Assembly (NCBI RefSeq): GCF_900249755.1
Contig: NZ_LT976853.1
Coordinates: 2,143,274-2,207,273, forward strand
Length of the DNA: 64,000 nucleotides
Direction: 5' to 3'
Source: Cupriavidus taiwanensis
GTDB lineage: Bacteria > Pseudomonadota > Gammaproteobacteria > Burkholderiales > Burkholderiaceae
Shown: positions 37,767 to 48,923 of the stretch, in pieces
How positions within the stretch are numbered: the stretch's first letter is position 1
Layout: the number at the start of each line of letters is the position of its first letter
Position numbers and translations under genes: made by a program
The notes under the pieces: model-generated
Database searches by the model: none
Told to the model about the DNA's origin: nothing
Seen by the model: only the letters and a program-made list of their open reading frames with translations

Positions 37767-38960
37767 TCAATTGATCCAGGCGCGGGGAGGTTCGACGACA
37801 CATCGCAAAGCTTGCTCGATATCGGCTTGCAGGTCATCGACGCTTTCTAACCCCACCGACAAGCGCACCAGACTCTCACGAATTCCAGCTCGGTTTCTCT
37901 CCTCCGCTGTCAGCCTGCCATGGGTCGTCGTCGCCGGATGCGTCACCATCGAACGCGTGTCACCGATATTCGTAGCGATTGATACAAGGCGAAGCGCGTC
38001 AATAAAAGCCCAGGCGCTCTCGCGCGAATCGCCAACCTCAAAGCTCAAGACACCGCCAGCGCCGCAATGTTGACGCTCGGCCAAGTCTCGCTTCGGATCT
38101 GGCTGGAATCCGCTGTAGTACACAGTACCGACCTCGCGCCGGTCCTTCAGCCAGTTTGCAAGCGTCTGTGTGCTCTGTGAGATTGCCTCGACACGAAGCT
38201 CGAGGGTCTCAAGACTCTTCAGCAATAGCCATGCGTTCATGGCGCTCAGTGTTGGCCCCAGCGTGCGAGCGACAGCACGCATTTCTTCCATTAAAACAGT
38301 GGGCCCCGCTACGACACCCGCAACACAGCGACCTTGCCCGTCGATGTACTTTCCGGCGGAATGTACAACCATATCTGCGCCGTGGAGCAGAGGCTTCTGC
38401 AGAATTGGCGTGAGCATCGTATTATCCACTGCCAGCAAGCCACCATGCGCGTGAACGAGGGATGCAACCGCCCGAATGTCTGCAACCTGCTGCAGCGGAT
38501 TGGACGGCGTTTCCAGGAATGCAAGACTGGTTTTATCGTCGATCGCGGCAGACCATTGCGCCAGGTCGGTCAAATCAACCAGGCGGACGTCAACGCCAAA
38601 TTTCTTGAAGTAGTACTGAAAGGCCGTCAGCGTCGTGCCAAACACATCCCGCGAACAAACCACATTAACCCCCGTCCGGAGTCGCGCTTGGGCGATTGCG
38701 GCAATCGCCGCCATCCCGGATGAGAACGCCACCGCATCTTCAGCGCCTTCCAGCGCTGCGAGACGCCGCTCGAATGCACGGACGGTCGGATTGGTAAAAC
38801 GTGAATACACGTTGCAGTAAGATGCACCGCTGAACCTGGCTGCTGCGTCTGCGGCCGACTCGAACACGTATGCGGCCGTCAACGCAATTGGCTCGCAGAA
38901 GGAGTCAGACAAATCCTGGAACTGAGCGACTCGTACCGCTTGTGTCATGGAACTGTTCAT
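37767..38960 (-). CDS. MetZ-like PLP enzyme (gamma-substituting, Cys/Met metabolism family)
   Basis: A 397-residue fold-type I enzyme resembling O-succinylhomoserine sulfhydrylase (MetZ) along its length: AAYVFESAADAAARFSG and NVYSRFTNPTV at the start, the PLP-Lys in HSAGKYIDGQGR, and ITHPATT-like MVTHPATTTHGRL near the end. MetZ makes homocysteine from succinylhomoserine and sulfide. Here the gene is last in an operon with a diiron oxidase fusion and a transporter, so it more likely makes a special gamma-substituted amino acid. This is inference. It starts 15 bases after the transporter gene and has lower GC than most of the window. Confidence 0.85.
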   Translation of the reverse strand: MNSSMTQAVRVAQFQDLSDSFCEPIALTAAYVFESAADAAARFSGASYCNVYSRFTNPTVRAFERRLAALEGAEDAVAFSSGMAAIAAIAQARLRTGVNVVCSRDVFGTTLTAFQYYFKKFGVDVRLVDLTDLAQWSAAIDDKTSLAFLETPSNPLQQVADIRAVASLVHAHGGLLAVDNTMLTPILQKPLLHGADMVVHSAGKYIDGQGRCVAGVVAGPTVLMEEMRAVARTLGPTLSAMNAWLLLKSLETLELRVEAISQSTQTLANWLKDRREVGTVYYSGFQPDPKRDLAERQHCGAGGVLSFEVGDSRESAWAFIDALRLVSIATNIGDTRSMVTHPATTTHGRLTAEERNRAGIRESLVRLSVGLESVDDLQADIEQALRCVVEPPRAWIN

Positions 38961-38975
38961 GATCGTCTGGTTTGC

Positions 38976-40238
38976 TCAGCCATTGGTATCGAGACTTGGG
39001 GCGGCCCGATCTAGCGACGGCTCAGAGCTAATGGGCAACGGGCCACGACCGCGCAGGCCGAACCACGAGCACACGGCGGAGATCAGGGTAAGCAACGCGA
39101 GTCCCAGGATGGCATGCACGTAGCTCCGACTGGATTCAAAGGACCAGGCCCCTAATTGTACAGTCAGAAACGCTCCGAGTTGGTGAACAAGAAAGAGCAA
39201 GCCGAACACACGACCCTTGATCTGCCTGCCATATCGCTCGAAGCAAAACATGGAGGTCAGGATAACCGTGCCCAGATAGCTGGCGCCGAACAGGACTGCA
39301 AATGGCAGGACCCCTAGCCAGGGCGCGAGAAGAAGCAGCATCGACAGCGACCGCATCGCATAAAAAAACGCAAGCAACCGGTGCTTGTCGAAGCGCAGGG
39401 CAAGCACACCTGAGGCAATCCCGCTAAGCAGTTCAAGCAGGCCCAGGGTGCTCATCGCAAAGGCCATCTCCAACCGTGGCACGCCCTGATCCTGCCAGTG
39501 CGCCAGAAGATGGACATCAATAAACGCCATCGTCGCGCCACAACCGAAGAATCCGACCGCCAGGACGTAAAAGACGGAATCTTGCCGAACCACCGACCAG
39601 GCGCTCGCATTTCCCTTGTGAGTTGCTACGCTGGGTGCAGGGCCGGAAGCAGGCTCCCAACGTGAAGCCAGCCACACGGCAGCGCAGACGGGCAATGCCA
39701 GCACGACCCCGACCGCACCGAATATGGCCATCCAGCTTGCCTGAGGCTGCAACCATATCCACATGGGAGAAAGTACGATGAATCCAATCGCAGTGCCATT
39801 GGTCACCACCGCGTATGCCAAGCCCTTCTTTCTCTCTTCAAACAGCCGATCCACCAGAATGCCCATCGGTACGAAGGTCATTGCCGCGAGGCCAAACGCG
39901 CCCATGACACCGAAGGCCAGGCTGAAGAAAACAATCGACTGATGCCAGACCGCCACGCTCACACAAGCCACCCCCGCGGCGAATGCGCCAATGGCGGACG
40001 TACGTAACGGTCCGACACGATCGCTCAGCGCCCCCACCAGAGGGGACATAAATCCGGTAGCGAGCATGAACAGTCCACCTGACCAGGCAAATTGCGCGCG
40101 TCCTCGGCCGTAGTGTTCCGCCAACTGGACAAAGTAAACCTGGTAAATCCCTTTTATTGCCGTGGAGACAAACATCACGACGAAGCCGATGGCGATCAGC
40201 AAATAGATGATGGCGTGGGACTTCCGGTGCCCGTTCAT
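38976..40238 (-). CDS. MFS transporter of the diiron-oxidase operon
   Basis: A 420-residue protein with about twelve membrane segments. I chose ATG 40238, one base after the stop of the upstream gene, with GGGGGTGG before it; a TTG at 40256 is in frame. Cytoplasmic loops carry ALSDRVGPLRTS and LFEERKKGLAYAV, as in monocarboxylate-type and efflux MFS proteins. Its position between two enzymes of one operon suggests it exports the product or imports a precursor. Confidence 0.85.
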   Translation of the reverse strand: MNGHRKSHAIIYLLIAIGFVVMFVSTAIKGIYQVYFVQLAEHYGRGRAQFAWSGGLFMLATGFMSPLVGALSDRVGPLRTSAIGAFAAGVACVSVAVWHQSIVFFSLAFGVMGAFGLAAMTFVPMGILVDRLFEERKKGLAYAVVTNGTAIGFIVLSPMWIWLQPQASWMAIFGAVGVVLALPVCAAVWLASRWEPASGPAPSVATHKGNASAWSVVRQDSVFYVLAVGFFGCGATMAFIDVHLLAHWQDQGVPRLEMAFAMSTLGLLELLSGIASGVLALRFDKHRLLAFFYAMRSLSMLLLLAPWLGVLPFAVLFGASYLGTVILTSMFCFERYGRQIKGRVFGLLFLVHQLGAFLTVQLGAWSFESSRSYVHAILGLALLTLISAVCSWFGLRGRGPLPISSEPSLDRAAPSLDTNG

Positions 40239-40239
40239 C

Positions 40240-41547
40240 TCAGCGTCCACCCCCAAGAACTATTGGACCTGGCGCCCTCCGACAATTCTCCACATATATA
40301 TTTTCATACATGGCGTAGAACAGCTTGCACGTATGGTCAACGGCAAACAGCGCCTCTTCCTGCATCCTGGCTGTCGTGCACAACTCGGAAACGAGATTCA
40401 GTCCCTGCTCAACGTGTCCGACGTCTTCGGCTTGATGGACGGAGAAGAACCGCAGATCGCCTTCGGCGAGTCCATATACCCTGCCGAAGAGTTCATGGCG
40501 GGCCTCACCCGCTTTCGTTTCCAGATTCTGCCCCTCGCTGGCAATCATGACCGCCGCAGCACCGATGTGATACTTCGCCGGATCGCGTACGGCATCAAAT
40601 CGGTAGTTGATCAGCGCGCTGGTGGCAGGCAACGGAAGCTCGGCATCACGCTCGAAATCACTGATACCAATCGCGTGCAAGAAGTTCTGCATGAGAACGA
40701 CATGATTGTCACTTCTGGAGAGGCGCCCTGTTTCCTCCTCGTACATATTGATCAAGAGAGCGCGCTTGAATTTCGGGAGCGGGCAATGGAAGAAGAGATG
40801 CTCGACGTAAGACAGGAAGTTCTTCGTCAACTGGTATCCCTGAAGCGCGGTGGCCCTTAGCAGATGCAGGTTTGGCTTCATCGGGTCAAAGAGTTCTTCG
40901 AAGATTGGATGGCCCAGGGTCAGGTTGCGATGCAGAACATGGCGCAGCTCTTCCTTGAAATTCTCTCTTTTAATCATGCCGATACGATCCTTTGATGGCT
41001 TATCCTGGAATACATGTTTTCGCAAGGCGCAGACCGGTTGCGCAAGAAAATCACCGCGATAAACTTCGTTTCCTACGCGCGCATAGTCGTCAAGCAAACC
41101 ATATGACTTGAATCCGAAACGCTGCCACAGCAGGTGAGCCCGGCTCCCCGCGCGCACATCCAGAATCAGCTGCTCGATCCCCAGCGATTCCGCCTTGAGC
41201 ACGATTTTCCGAAAGGCCTGCGGAATGATGTGCTGGCCACGGTATGCGGGATGAACGACTCCCTTGCTCAATTCAGCACGATGGCGACAGTTCGGCATGG
41301 CGCTGCGAGTCATCATGCAGAAGAAGACCGGCTTGCCCTTGTCCACGCCAACCAACGCCAGGGAATGACCTTTGGAAATTCGATAGCGCAACTCGGCCAT
41401 GAAGCCCTCGGCCTCGTCGTCTGACATGCGTCTTGCATAGCCCAGCATGGCCCCGTCTAACGCCGTGCATTCAACAAGCTCGGCGATGAGATGAGCCTCC
41501 GCATCGGCCAGATCAGAGAGCCATTTGAAATGAACTGTGTCTTTCAC
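40240..41547 (-). CDS. GNAT acetyltransferase fused to a heme-oxygenase-like diiron oxidase
   Basis: A 435-residue protein starting with GTG 41547. The N-terminal domain (about 15-175) is GNAT-like: the acetyl-CoA loop reads VVHPAYRGQHIIPQAF, with His in place of the second Gly, followed by LLWQRFGF. The C-terminal domain (about 190-420) follows the heme-oxygenase-like diiron pattern: E271/E272 in NMYEEETG, H282, E338 in ASEG, then H371, D375 and H378 in VHQAEDVGHVEQG. The spacing of the last three (+4, +7) equals that of the chlamydial protein CADD. Known members (UndA, BesC, SznF) oxidize or cleave amino acids or fatty acids. Such a fusion beside MetZ-like and MFS genes suggests a natural-product or signal pathway. 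Confidence 0.8.
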   Translation of the reverse strand: MKDTVHFKWLSDLADAEAHLIAELVECTALDGAMLGYARRMSDDEAEGFMAELRYRISKGHSLALVGVDKGKPVFFCMMTRSAMPNCRHRAELSKGVVHPAYRGQHIIPQAFRKIVLKAESLGIEQLILDVRAGSRAHLLWQRFGFKSYGLLDDYARVGNEVYRGDFLAQPVCALRKHVFQDKPSKDRIGMIKRENFKEELRHVLHRNLTLGHPIFEELFDPMKPNLHLLRATALQGYQLTKNFLSYVEHLFFHCPLPKFKRALLINMYEEETGRLSRSDNHVVLMQNFLHAIGISDFERDAELPLPATSALINYRFDAVRDPAKYHIGAAAVMIASEGQNLETKAGEARHELFGRVYGLAEGDLRFFSVHQAEDVGHVEQGLNLVSELCTTARMQEEALFAVDHTCKLFYAMYENIYVENCRRAPGPIVLGGGR

Positions 41548-41732
41548 GGGAAGCCTGCACGTCTTTTTTTGGTGATTGAAATCCTAAGCGTGCGAACTGC
41601 AGCCAGCCAGCAAACGACTGGCCAGAGTTAGCAAAGATCCGGCCATATCGGATCAGCTATAAAATTTCCATCCTGCGCGGTTGCAGCAGCGAGAAAGCCC
41701 ATCAGCCCGCCATCCCCCGGAATCGACGCCAA
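41548..41732. promoter_or_regulatory. Divergent promoter region with two similar inverted repeats
   Basis: Between the fusion gene and the GlxA-type regulator lie two dyads with 7-base spacers: GCCAG/CTGGC (41606-41622) and GATCCG/CGGATC (41636-41654). A TATAAA element follows at about 41658-41663, a candidate minus-10 for the regulator. The dyads are likely operators for a regulator of this divergent unit. The GTG start of the fusion gene has only a weak AGG before it. Confidence 0.5.
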
Positions 41733-42710
41733 ATGAGATCCGCCTACCTCCTCGTACTCCCCGGCGTGCACCTGCTGGATCTGGCAGGCCCGCTCCAGGT
41801 CCTGTCGACGGTATCGGAACTAGGCATAGGTCAGCTTTCCGTTCACTGCGTCGGCCCGCATCCGGGCGTGGAGGCCTTTCAGGGTGTGGCGCTGGACCGA
41901 ATCGAGGCCTTGCCTGCGCGCGTCAATGGCCGGGACCTGGTGGTAGTGATCGGCAGCAAGCTGCAGCCTTCGTTGATGGCATCGCAGCCCTGGCGCGATG
42001 CAGCTGCGTGGCTGCGCCGCATGTTCACGGGAAGCAAGGCGCCTGCGACGACGATTGCTGCGGTCTGCACCGGCGCCTTCCTGCTGGGTGATGCGGGACT
42101 ACTCGATGGCCGGCTGTGCACCACGCATCATGCCTTCATCAGGAAGCTTCGCGCGCGGCAGCCGCGGGCCTCGGTGATTGAAAACCGGGTCTTTGTCTCG
42201 GATGGAAATATCTGGACCTCCGCGGGCGTTGCATCGGGCATCGACATGGCGTTGAGGCTAGTGGCGGAGATCTTTGGCGATGAGGCTGCCATTCGTGTAG
42301 CCCGCGAGAATGTGGTGCCATTCCGGCGCTTCAGCAATGATCCCCGACTCGACCCGCAGTACCAGTCCCGCTCGCATGGCAACCAGTTGATCCATGCGGT
42401 CCAGGATGCCATCTCGCGAAACCTGGAAGCTTCGGTGTCCGATCCCCGCTTCGCCCGGGCCTTTGCGATCAGCGTCAGGCATCTTTCCCGCGTGTTCCTG
42501 GAAGAGACGGGGCTGACACCAAAGCAGTACCAGCTTGCCTTGCGCATGGCACGCGCAAGGAAGCTGCTGACCGCTTCAAACCTCTCCGTAGAAGAAATTT
42601 CGTTGAAGTCCGGCTTCAGCAGCGTTCAGGCCTTCCGCAGTTGCTGGAACAAGATCGAACCCATGCCCCCGAGCCGGTACCGGGCATCGAACTCGGCGGA
42701 AAAGACTTGA
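41733..42710 (+). CDS. GlxA/AraC-family transcriptional regulator
   Basis: A 325-residue protein. The N-terminal DJ-1/PfpI-like domain (about 1-180) retains the Cys at C112 in AAVCTGAFLLGD, and the C-terminal part (about 215-320) holds two AraC-type helix-turn-helix motifs ending in the KSGFSSVQAFRSCW signature. Such regulators sense small nitrogen-containing metabolites, for example carnitine, arginine or glycine betaine. It is divergent to the diiron operon and is its best candidate regulator. Its base composition looks normal for the window. Confidence 0.88.
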   Translation: MRSAYLLVLPGVHLLDLAGPLQVLSTVSELGIGQLSVHCVGPHPGVEAFQGVALDRIEALPARVNGRDLVVVIGSKLQPSLMASQPWRDAAAWLRRMFTGSKAPATTIAAVCTGAFLLGDAGLLDGRLCTTHHAFIRKLRARQPRASVIENRVFVSDGNIWTSAGVASGIDMALRLVAEIFGDEAAIRVARENVVPFRRFSNDPRLDPQYQSRSHGNQLIHAVQDAISRNLEASVSDPRFARAFAISVRHLSRVFLEETGLTPKQYQLALRMARARKLLTASNLSVEEISLKSGFSSVQAFRSCWNKIEPMPPSRYRASNSAEKT

Positions 42711-42796
42711 CCTCACGATGTGAGGAGGCTTGAGTCCCGAAGAAAAAAAAGGTTCTGCGCAAACTGGCAGGGGCCTGACTGTGATCGACCGCTGGT

Positions 42797-42839
42797 GTGC
42801 TCCCTCTCCCGCGCGCGGGAGAGGGTTGGGGTGAGGGCC
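42797..42839. repeat. Hairpin repeat, copy 1
   Basis: Arms CCCTCTCCCGC (42802-42812) and GCGGGAGAGGG (42815-42825), followed by TTGGGGTGAGGG. The segment GTGTGCTCCCTCTCCCGC is shared with the copy at 52644-52679. It lies between the regulator gene and clpB. Confidence 0.75.
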
Positions 42840-42882
42840 GGGATTTTCGACGAAGTGAAGGCCGCCGGTGTGCCAGCGCCTG

Positions 42883-42924
42883 CCCTCACCCCCGGCCCCT
42901 CTCCCGCAAGCGGGAGAGGGGAGC
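42883..42924. repeat. Hairpin repeat, copy 2 (inverted to copy 1)
   Basis: CCCTCACCCCCGG leads into arms CCCCTCTCCCGC (42896-42907) and GCGGGAGAGGGG (42910-42921). Its CCCTCACCCC faces the GGGGTGAGGG of copy 1, so the two copies form a head-to-head pair, possibly serving as a bidirectional terminator for the regulator gene and clpB. Confidence 0.75.
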
Positions 42925-42960
42925 CAACCGGCAGCGGATCGAAGCGCCGCTGGGCCTGAC

Positions 42961-45549
<2,589 letters not shown>

Positions 45550-45654
45550 AAGGATTCCCTCTCTCGGATAGGTCGTGTCCTGATGCGGGGGCGCTGGCGC
45601 CGGCCGTGGTTGCCGGCGCGCCCGTATGCCCTGCCGGACACTGGTCATACCGAA

Positions 45655-45682
45655 AGATAAGGCTTTGCCGTGACATTTCAAG
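45655..45682 (-). promoter_or_regulatory. Sigma-32-type heat-shock promoter of clpB
   Basis: On the minus strand CTTGAAA (complement of 45676-45682) matches the sigma-32 minus-35 box exactly. After a 13-base spacer follows CCTTATCT (complement of 45655-45662), near the minus-10 consensus CCCCATnT. The position fits clpB. Confidence 0.8.
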
Positions 45683-45769
45683 GCCGCATTCTGTGCGGCG
45701 TTGCGATGTCGGGCGCCGGCAGCGCGGAAGCCCGCCGGCGGCAAGTGATGCTCGCGATACGCGCCCAGT

Positions 45770-46648
45770 CTACGCGGCGTGCTCGGCGCCCTTGTCGGCC
45801 AGGTTGCGCACCAGCACCAGCGACTCGCCCTGCACCACCACCTTGCCGTCCGCGCCAGTGACCTCGCTGGCCAGGTTGACCAGATCCTTGTCGGCGCGCA
45901 GCCGCACGATCCGCACGCGCGCCGTCAGCGGCTCATCCAGCCGGGCCGGCGCGGCCAGCCGCAGCGACTGCTTCATCCAGCCGGTGCCGCGCCCCGGCAG
46001 CCGGGTGCCGAGCAGGTCCGAGAACATGCCGGCGAGCAACGGCAACGGCACCACCGGGCCGGCGAAGCCCCGTGCGCGGGCGAAGCCGGCATCGGCGTGG
46101 AACGGGTTGGCATCGCCGGTGAGCGCGATGTACTCGTCGAGGTCCGCCGAGGTGAAAGTCCGCACTGCTGCCGCTTGCTGGCCCGGACGCAGGCCGTACA
46201 GGGCCGCGTCGCCGTCCTGCGCAGCCGCGTCCGCTCCGGCTGGCAGGCTGCCCAGTGCGGCCGGACTCGCGACCGCCAGCCAGCGCGATTCGCCGGCGGC
46301 GGCCACCCGCGCTGGCTGGCCGGGCGCGGCCGCACTGACCGTCGTGGCAAAGGCAGCCAGCCCTGCGGGCACCGGCTGCGCAGACAGTGCAAACCGCACG
46401 GCATCGCCAACGAACGCCGGTGCCGGAAACATCAGCGTCTGCGCGACTGGCAAGGCCGGTTCCCGCAGCTGCCGCGCGGTATGCGCGCACAGCAGCGAGA
46501 ACAGGAACATGCCGTGCGCCACCGTGGCACCGAAATGCGTGCCACGGGCAAAGGCCGGATCGCAGTGGATCGGGTTATCGTCGCGCGACAGCGCGGCGAA
46601 GCGGTCGAAATCGCGCTGCGACAGCACGCGCGGCGGGTCGTCGTGCAT
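45770..46648 (-). CDS. MaoC-type (R)-hydratase-like double hotdog protein
   Basis: A 292-residue protein from ATG 46648, which overlaps the stop of the upstream gene (TGATG). Two hotdog repeats are visible, each with a D-x4-H motif: D23-H28 in RDDNPIHCD followed by GATVAHGM, and again in [10 protein letters not shown] followed by FAGPVVP. The pattern is that of (R)-specific enoyl-CoA hydratases (PhaJ/MaoC), which supply (R)-3-hydroxyacyl-CoA. Both active-site motifs are kept, so both halves may bind substrate. It probably works with the 3HB-oligomer hydrolase and acyl-CoA ligase upstream. Confidence 0.82.
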   Translation of the reverse strand: MHDDPPRVLSQRDFDRFAALSRDDNPIHCDPAFARGTHFGATVAHGMFLFSLLCAHTARQLREPALPVAQTLMFPAPAFVGDAVRFALSAQPVPAGLAAFATTVSAAAPGQPARVAAAGESRWLAVASPAALGSLPAGADAAAQDGDAALYGLRPGQQAAAVRTFTSADLDEYIALTGDANPFHADAGFARARGFAGPVVPLPLLAGMFSDLLGTRLPGRGTGWMKQSLRLAAPARLDEPLTARVRIVRLRADKDLVNLASEVTGADGKVVVQGESLVLVRNLADKGAEHAA

Positions 46649-48795
46649 CAGTCGGGCACCTGTACGGTATTGGCGTTGACGGTGATGGCGTTGCCCGGCG
46701 CCGGCGTGGCGGCGATCGGCGGCACGTTGGACGGCAGCAGCGCCGGCGCAGGGGTGTTGAGGGTGCCTCCCCGCGGCGTGGTGCGCACCACCTGCGACGG
46801 CGGCAGCGCCTTGCCGGTGGTCAGGTTGTCGTAGACCGCATCCAGCGCCCGGTTCAGGTAGACGTGCAGCGGCACGTAGCGGTTGCTGTAGCCCGGCACC
46901 ACACCGATGAAGGCATCGAAATGCTGGGCGTTCTCGACCTCCACGTAGGAGAGCTTGCTGGTCACGCCTTCCTGCTGGCGGTTCAGCCCCAGGTACGGGC
47001 GTGAGGTGTGGTTGACCGGCAGCAGCGCGTCGCTGCGCCCATGCACGATCAGCGCCGGCTTGCCGCGCAGGTTGCCGTTGCGCAGCGTCAGCGCCTGGCC
47101 CGCCTGCAGCGCAAGTGCCGCGGCATCGGAACCGGTCAGCAGGTTGCGCAGGCAGCTGGCGCCGTCGTAGTTGAGGTCGGCGCGCTGGGTCGAGGCGGAA
47201 ACCGACGGCAGGTTCAGGTACGGACCATGCTGCGGATCGCGGTCGTTGATCAGCTGGACCGGCGCCTGCGGCGGAATGCCGTTGCCGGTCGCGTACATCG
47301 ACGCCAGCGCGGCCGGCGCGATCGCGGCGGGCTTCAGGTCGGTCAGCGTGGCGGCGAAGCTGTAGCCGCACAGCTTGTCGGTCACGCTGGCGCGCGCATA
47401 GGCGCTGGCGTAGGTGACCGCGATCGCTGCCGCGACGTCGAATGCGGCCAGCGACGGGTGCAGGTCATCCGACTCCGCTTCCCAGCCGGCGGCACGCAGC
47501 GCCTGCAGCGCGCTGGCGCTCTGCTGGTCCGTGTTCGCGCCGGTGACCAGGCCCTTCTCGGCCAGCGTCTGGCAGCGCGCGGCGAAGAACGGCGCCATGT
47601 TGGGATTGGTGTAGAACGGCGCCTGCGTCAGCGCGGTGGCGCGCCCGGCGCAGTGCTGCAGCAGGTTGGCGGTGGTGGTGTAGTCGTACAGCGTCAGGCC
47701 CGAAGCCGCCACCTGTGCCGCGCCGCGGCGCACCACGATGCCGGTGTTGGGCGGCATGTTCAGGTTGGGCTCGGCCACCGCCACGCCGTCGATCAGGCCG
47801 CCGGCATCTTGCTCCGCTGCGGCCACGGCGGCGCCGCCGCCGTTGGACACGCTAGAGGCGATCACCAGCACCTTGTCCTGGTCCAGCGTGCGCTGGCGCG
47901 TGCCGTTGGCCGACACCGCACCGAAGCGGTCGTTGATGGCCCACAGCGCAAACTCCACCGCCTGCAGCGTGAACTTGCCCCAGTCCTTCTCCGGGTTGCG
48001 CTGCGAATGCGCGTGCTTGAACGCCAGCCGGTGCGGATTGGCGGCAGTGAATTCCGCCAGCGACGTCGCACCCGCCGGCGCGGCGAAGTGCGCGTTCTTG
48101 CCGGCGGCCGCGCGCGTGGTGCGGGTGCCGTCGATCAGCGGCACCGTGTCCGTGTCGAGGTCATGCGGCGCGGCGCCGGTGCCCTTGTCGGTATAGGCCA
48201 CCGCGCAGCCGCGCTTCAGGCCCCATTCGCCGGTGCCGATGGCGCCATACACGCCGCGCGAGCCCGACGACGTCGCTGTGATCAGGCACGGCCTGGCGGT
48301 GTTGAACGTGGCGGGTATCTGCACCAGCATGGTCACGTTCTGCTGGCCGGAGCCGTCGTCGGAATACGCCACGTACTCCACGCCCGCGACCTTGCCTTCC
48401 GACGCGGTGATATTGCCCTGCGCATCGACGTTGGGACCATAGAGCGAACCGTAGCCGCCGCCGGCACTGGTGTCGACAATGGCGCGATAGTTGGTGTAGA
48501 TCGCATAGCGCCGCAGTTCGGCCGCGGTGGGCGCGACCGGGTTGAGCGGCAGCGGCGCGGTGCTGCTGGCGAGGCCGTCCTTGCCCAGGCCCGCGGTCAG
48601 CAGGTCGTCGCTGGCGCCGTCGTAGCTGCTGACGGTGACCGCGCCGATATAGGCCGGCTTGGTATTGGGATTGCCGCCGTTGCCGTTGTTGTTGTCGTCG
48701 CCGGACCCGCATGCGGCCAGCACCGATGCGGCCGCCGCCAGCGCCGTGAGCCTGAGGCCGCGCTGCTGCCGCGGCGAATGCTGCGTGGATTGCAT
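46648..48795 (-). CDS. phaY: (R)-3-hydroxybutyrate oligomer hydrolase (lipoprotein-like)
   Basis: A 715-residue protein matching the OrfX/3HB-oligomer hydrolase family. A lipobox-like LAAC is near residue 29, followed by a Gly/Asn-rich linker, suggesting export to the periplasm or outer membrane; some relatives are cytoplasmic. The nucleophile Ser lies in VIASSVSNGGGA (about residue 315), with later ALIVHGRSDALLPV and VENAQHFDAF providing Asp and His. It cleaves 3HB oligomers to monomers during PHB breakdown. It overlaps the MaoC gene start, so the two are coupled. Confidence 0.9.
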   Translation of the reverse strand: MQSTQHSPRQQRGLRLTALAAAASVLAACGSGDDNNNGNGGNPNTKPAYIGAVTVSSYDGASDDLLTAGLGKDGLASSTAPLPLNPVAPTAAELRRYAIYTNYRAIVDTSAGGGYGSLYGPNVDAQGNITASEGKVAGVEYVAYSDDGSGQQNVTMLVQIPATFNTARPCLITATSSGSRGVYGAIGTGEWGLKRGCAVAYTDKGTGAAPHDLDTDTVPLIDGTRTTRAAAGKNAHFAAPAGATSLAEFTAANPHRLAFKHAHSQRNPEKDWGKFTLQAVEFALWAINDRFGAVSANGTRQRTLDQDKVLVIASSVSNGGGAAVAAAEQDAGGLIDGVAVAEPNLNMPPNTGIVVRRGAAQVAASGLTLYDYTTTANLLQHCAGRATALTQAPFYTNPNMAPFFAARCQTLAEKGLVTGANTDQQSASALQALRAAGWEAESDDLHPSLAAFDVAAAIAVTYASAYARASVTDKLCGYSFAATLTDLKPAAIAPAALASMYATGNGIPPQAPVQLINDRDPQHGPYLNLPSVSASTQRADLNYDGASCLRNLLTGSDAAALALQAGQALTLRNGNLRGKPALIVHGRSDALLPVNHTSRPYLGLNRQQEGVTSKLSYVEVENAQHFDAFIGVVPGYSNRYVPLHVYLNRALDAVYDNLTTGKALPPSQVVRTTPRGGTLNTPAPALLPSNVPPIAATPAPGNAITVNANTVQVPD

Positions 48796-48923
48796 GTCAA
48801 CCTCCTTCTGCCGCCCCGCGCCGGGGCCGTCGAGACCTACGTCGATGGAAGACTGCCGGGACTGCGCAAACTGCGACCGCGAACAGCGGGAACAACGTCA
48901 AACCGTGAAGACTGGTGCGCGCC

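Noticed and set aside
37767-38960. Housekeeping methionine gene metZ
   Set aside because: The sequence is MetZ-like, but its operon partners and composition argue for a specialized paralogue; I left the gene symbol empty.
37300-41700. Integrated mobile element around the low-GC operon
   Set aside because: No integrase, transposase, tRNA end or flanking direct repeat was visible, so only a compositional island is claimed.
42797-42924. CRISPR-like array from repeated GC-rich blocks
   Set aside because: There are only two copies, they are inverted to one another and each is a hairpin, so this is a REP-like pair.
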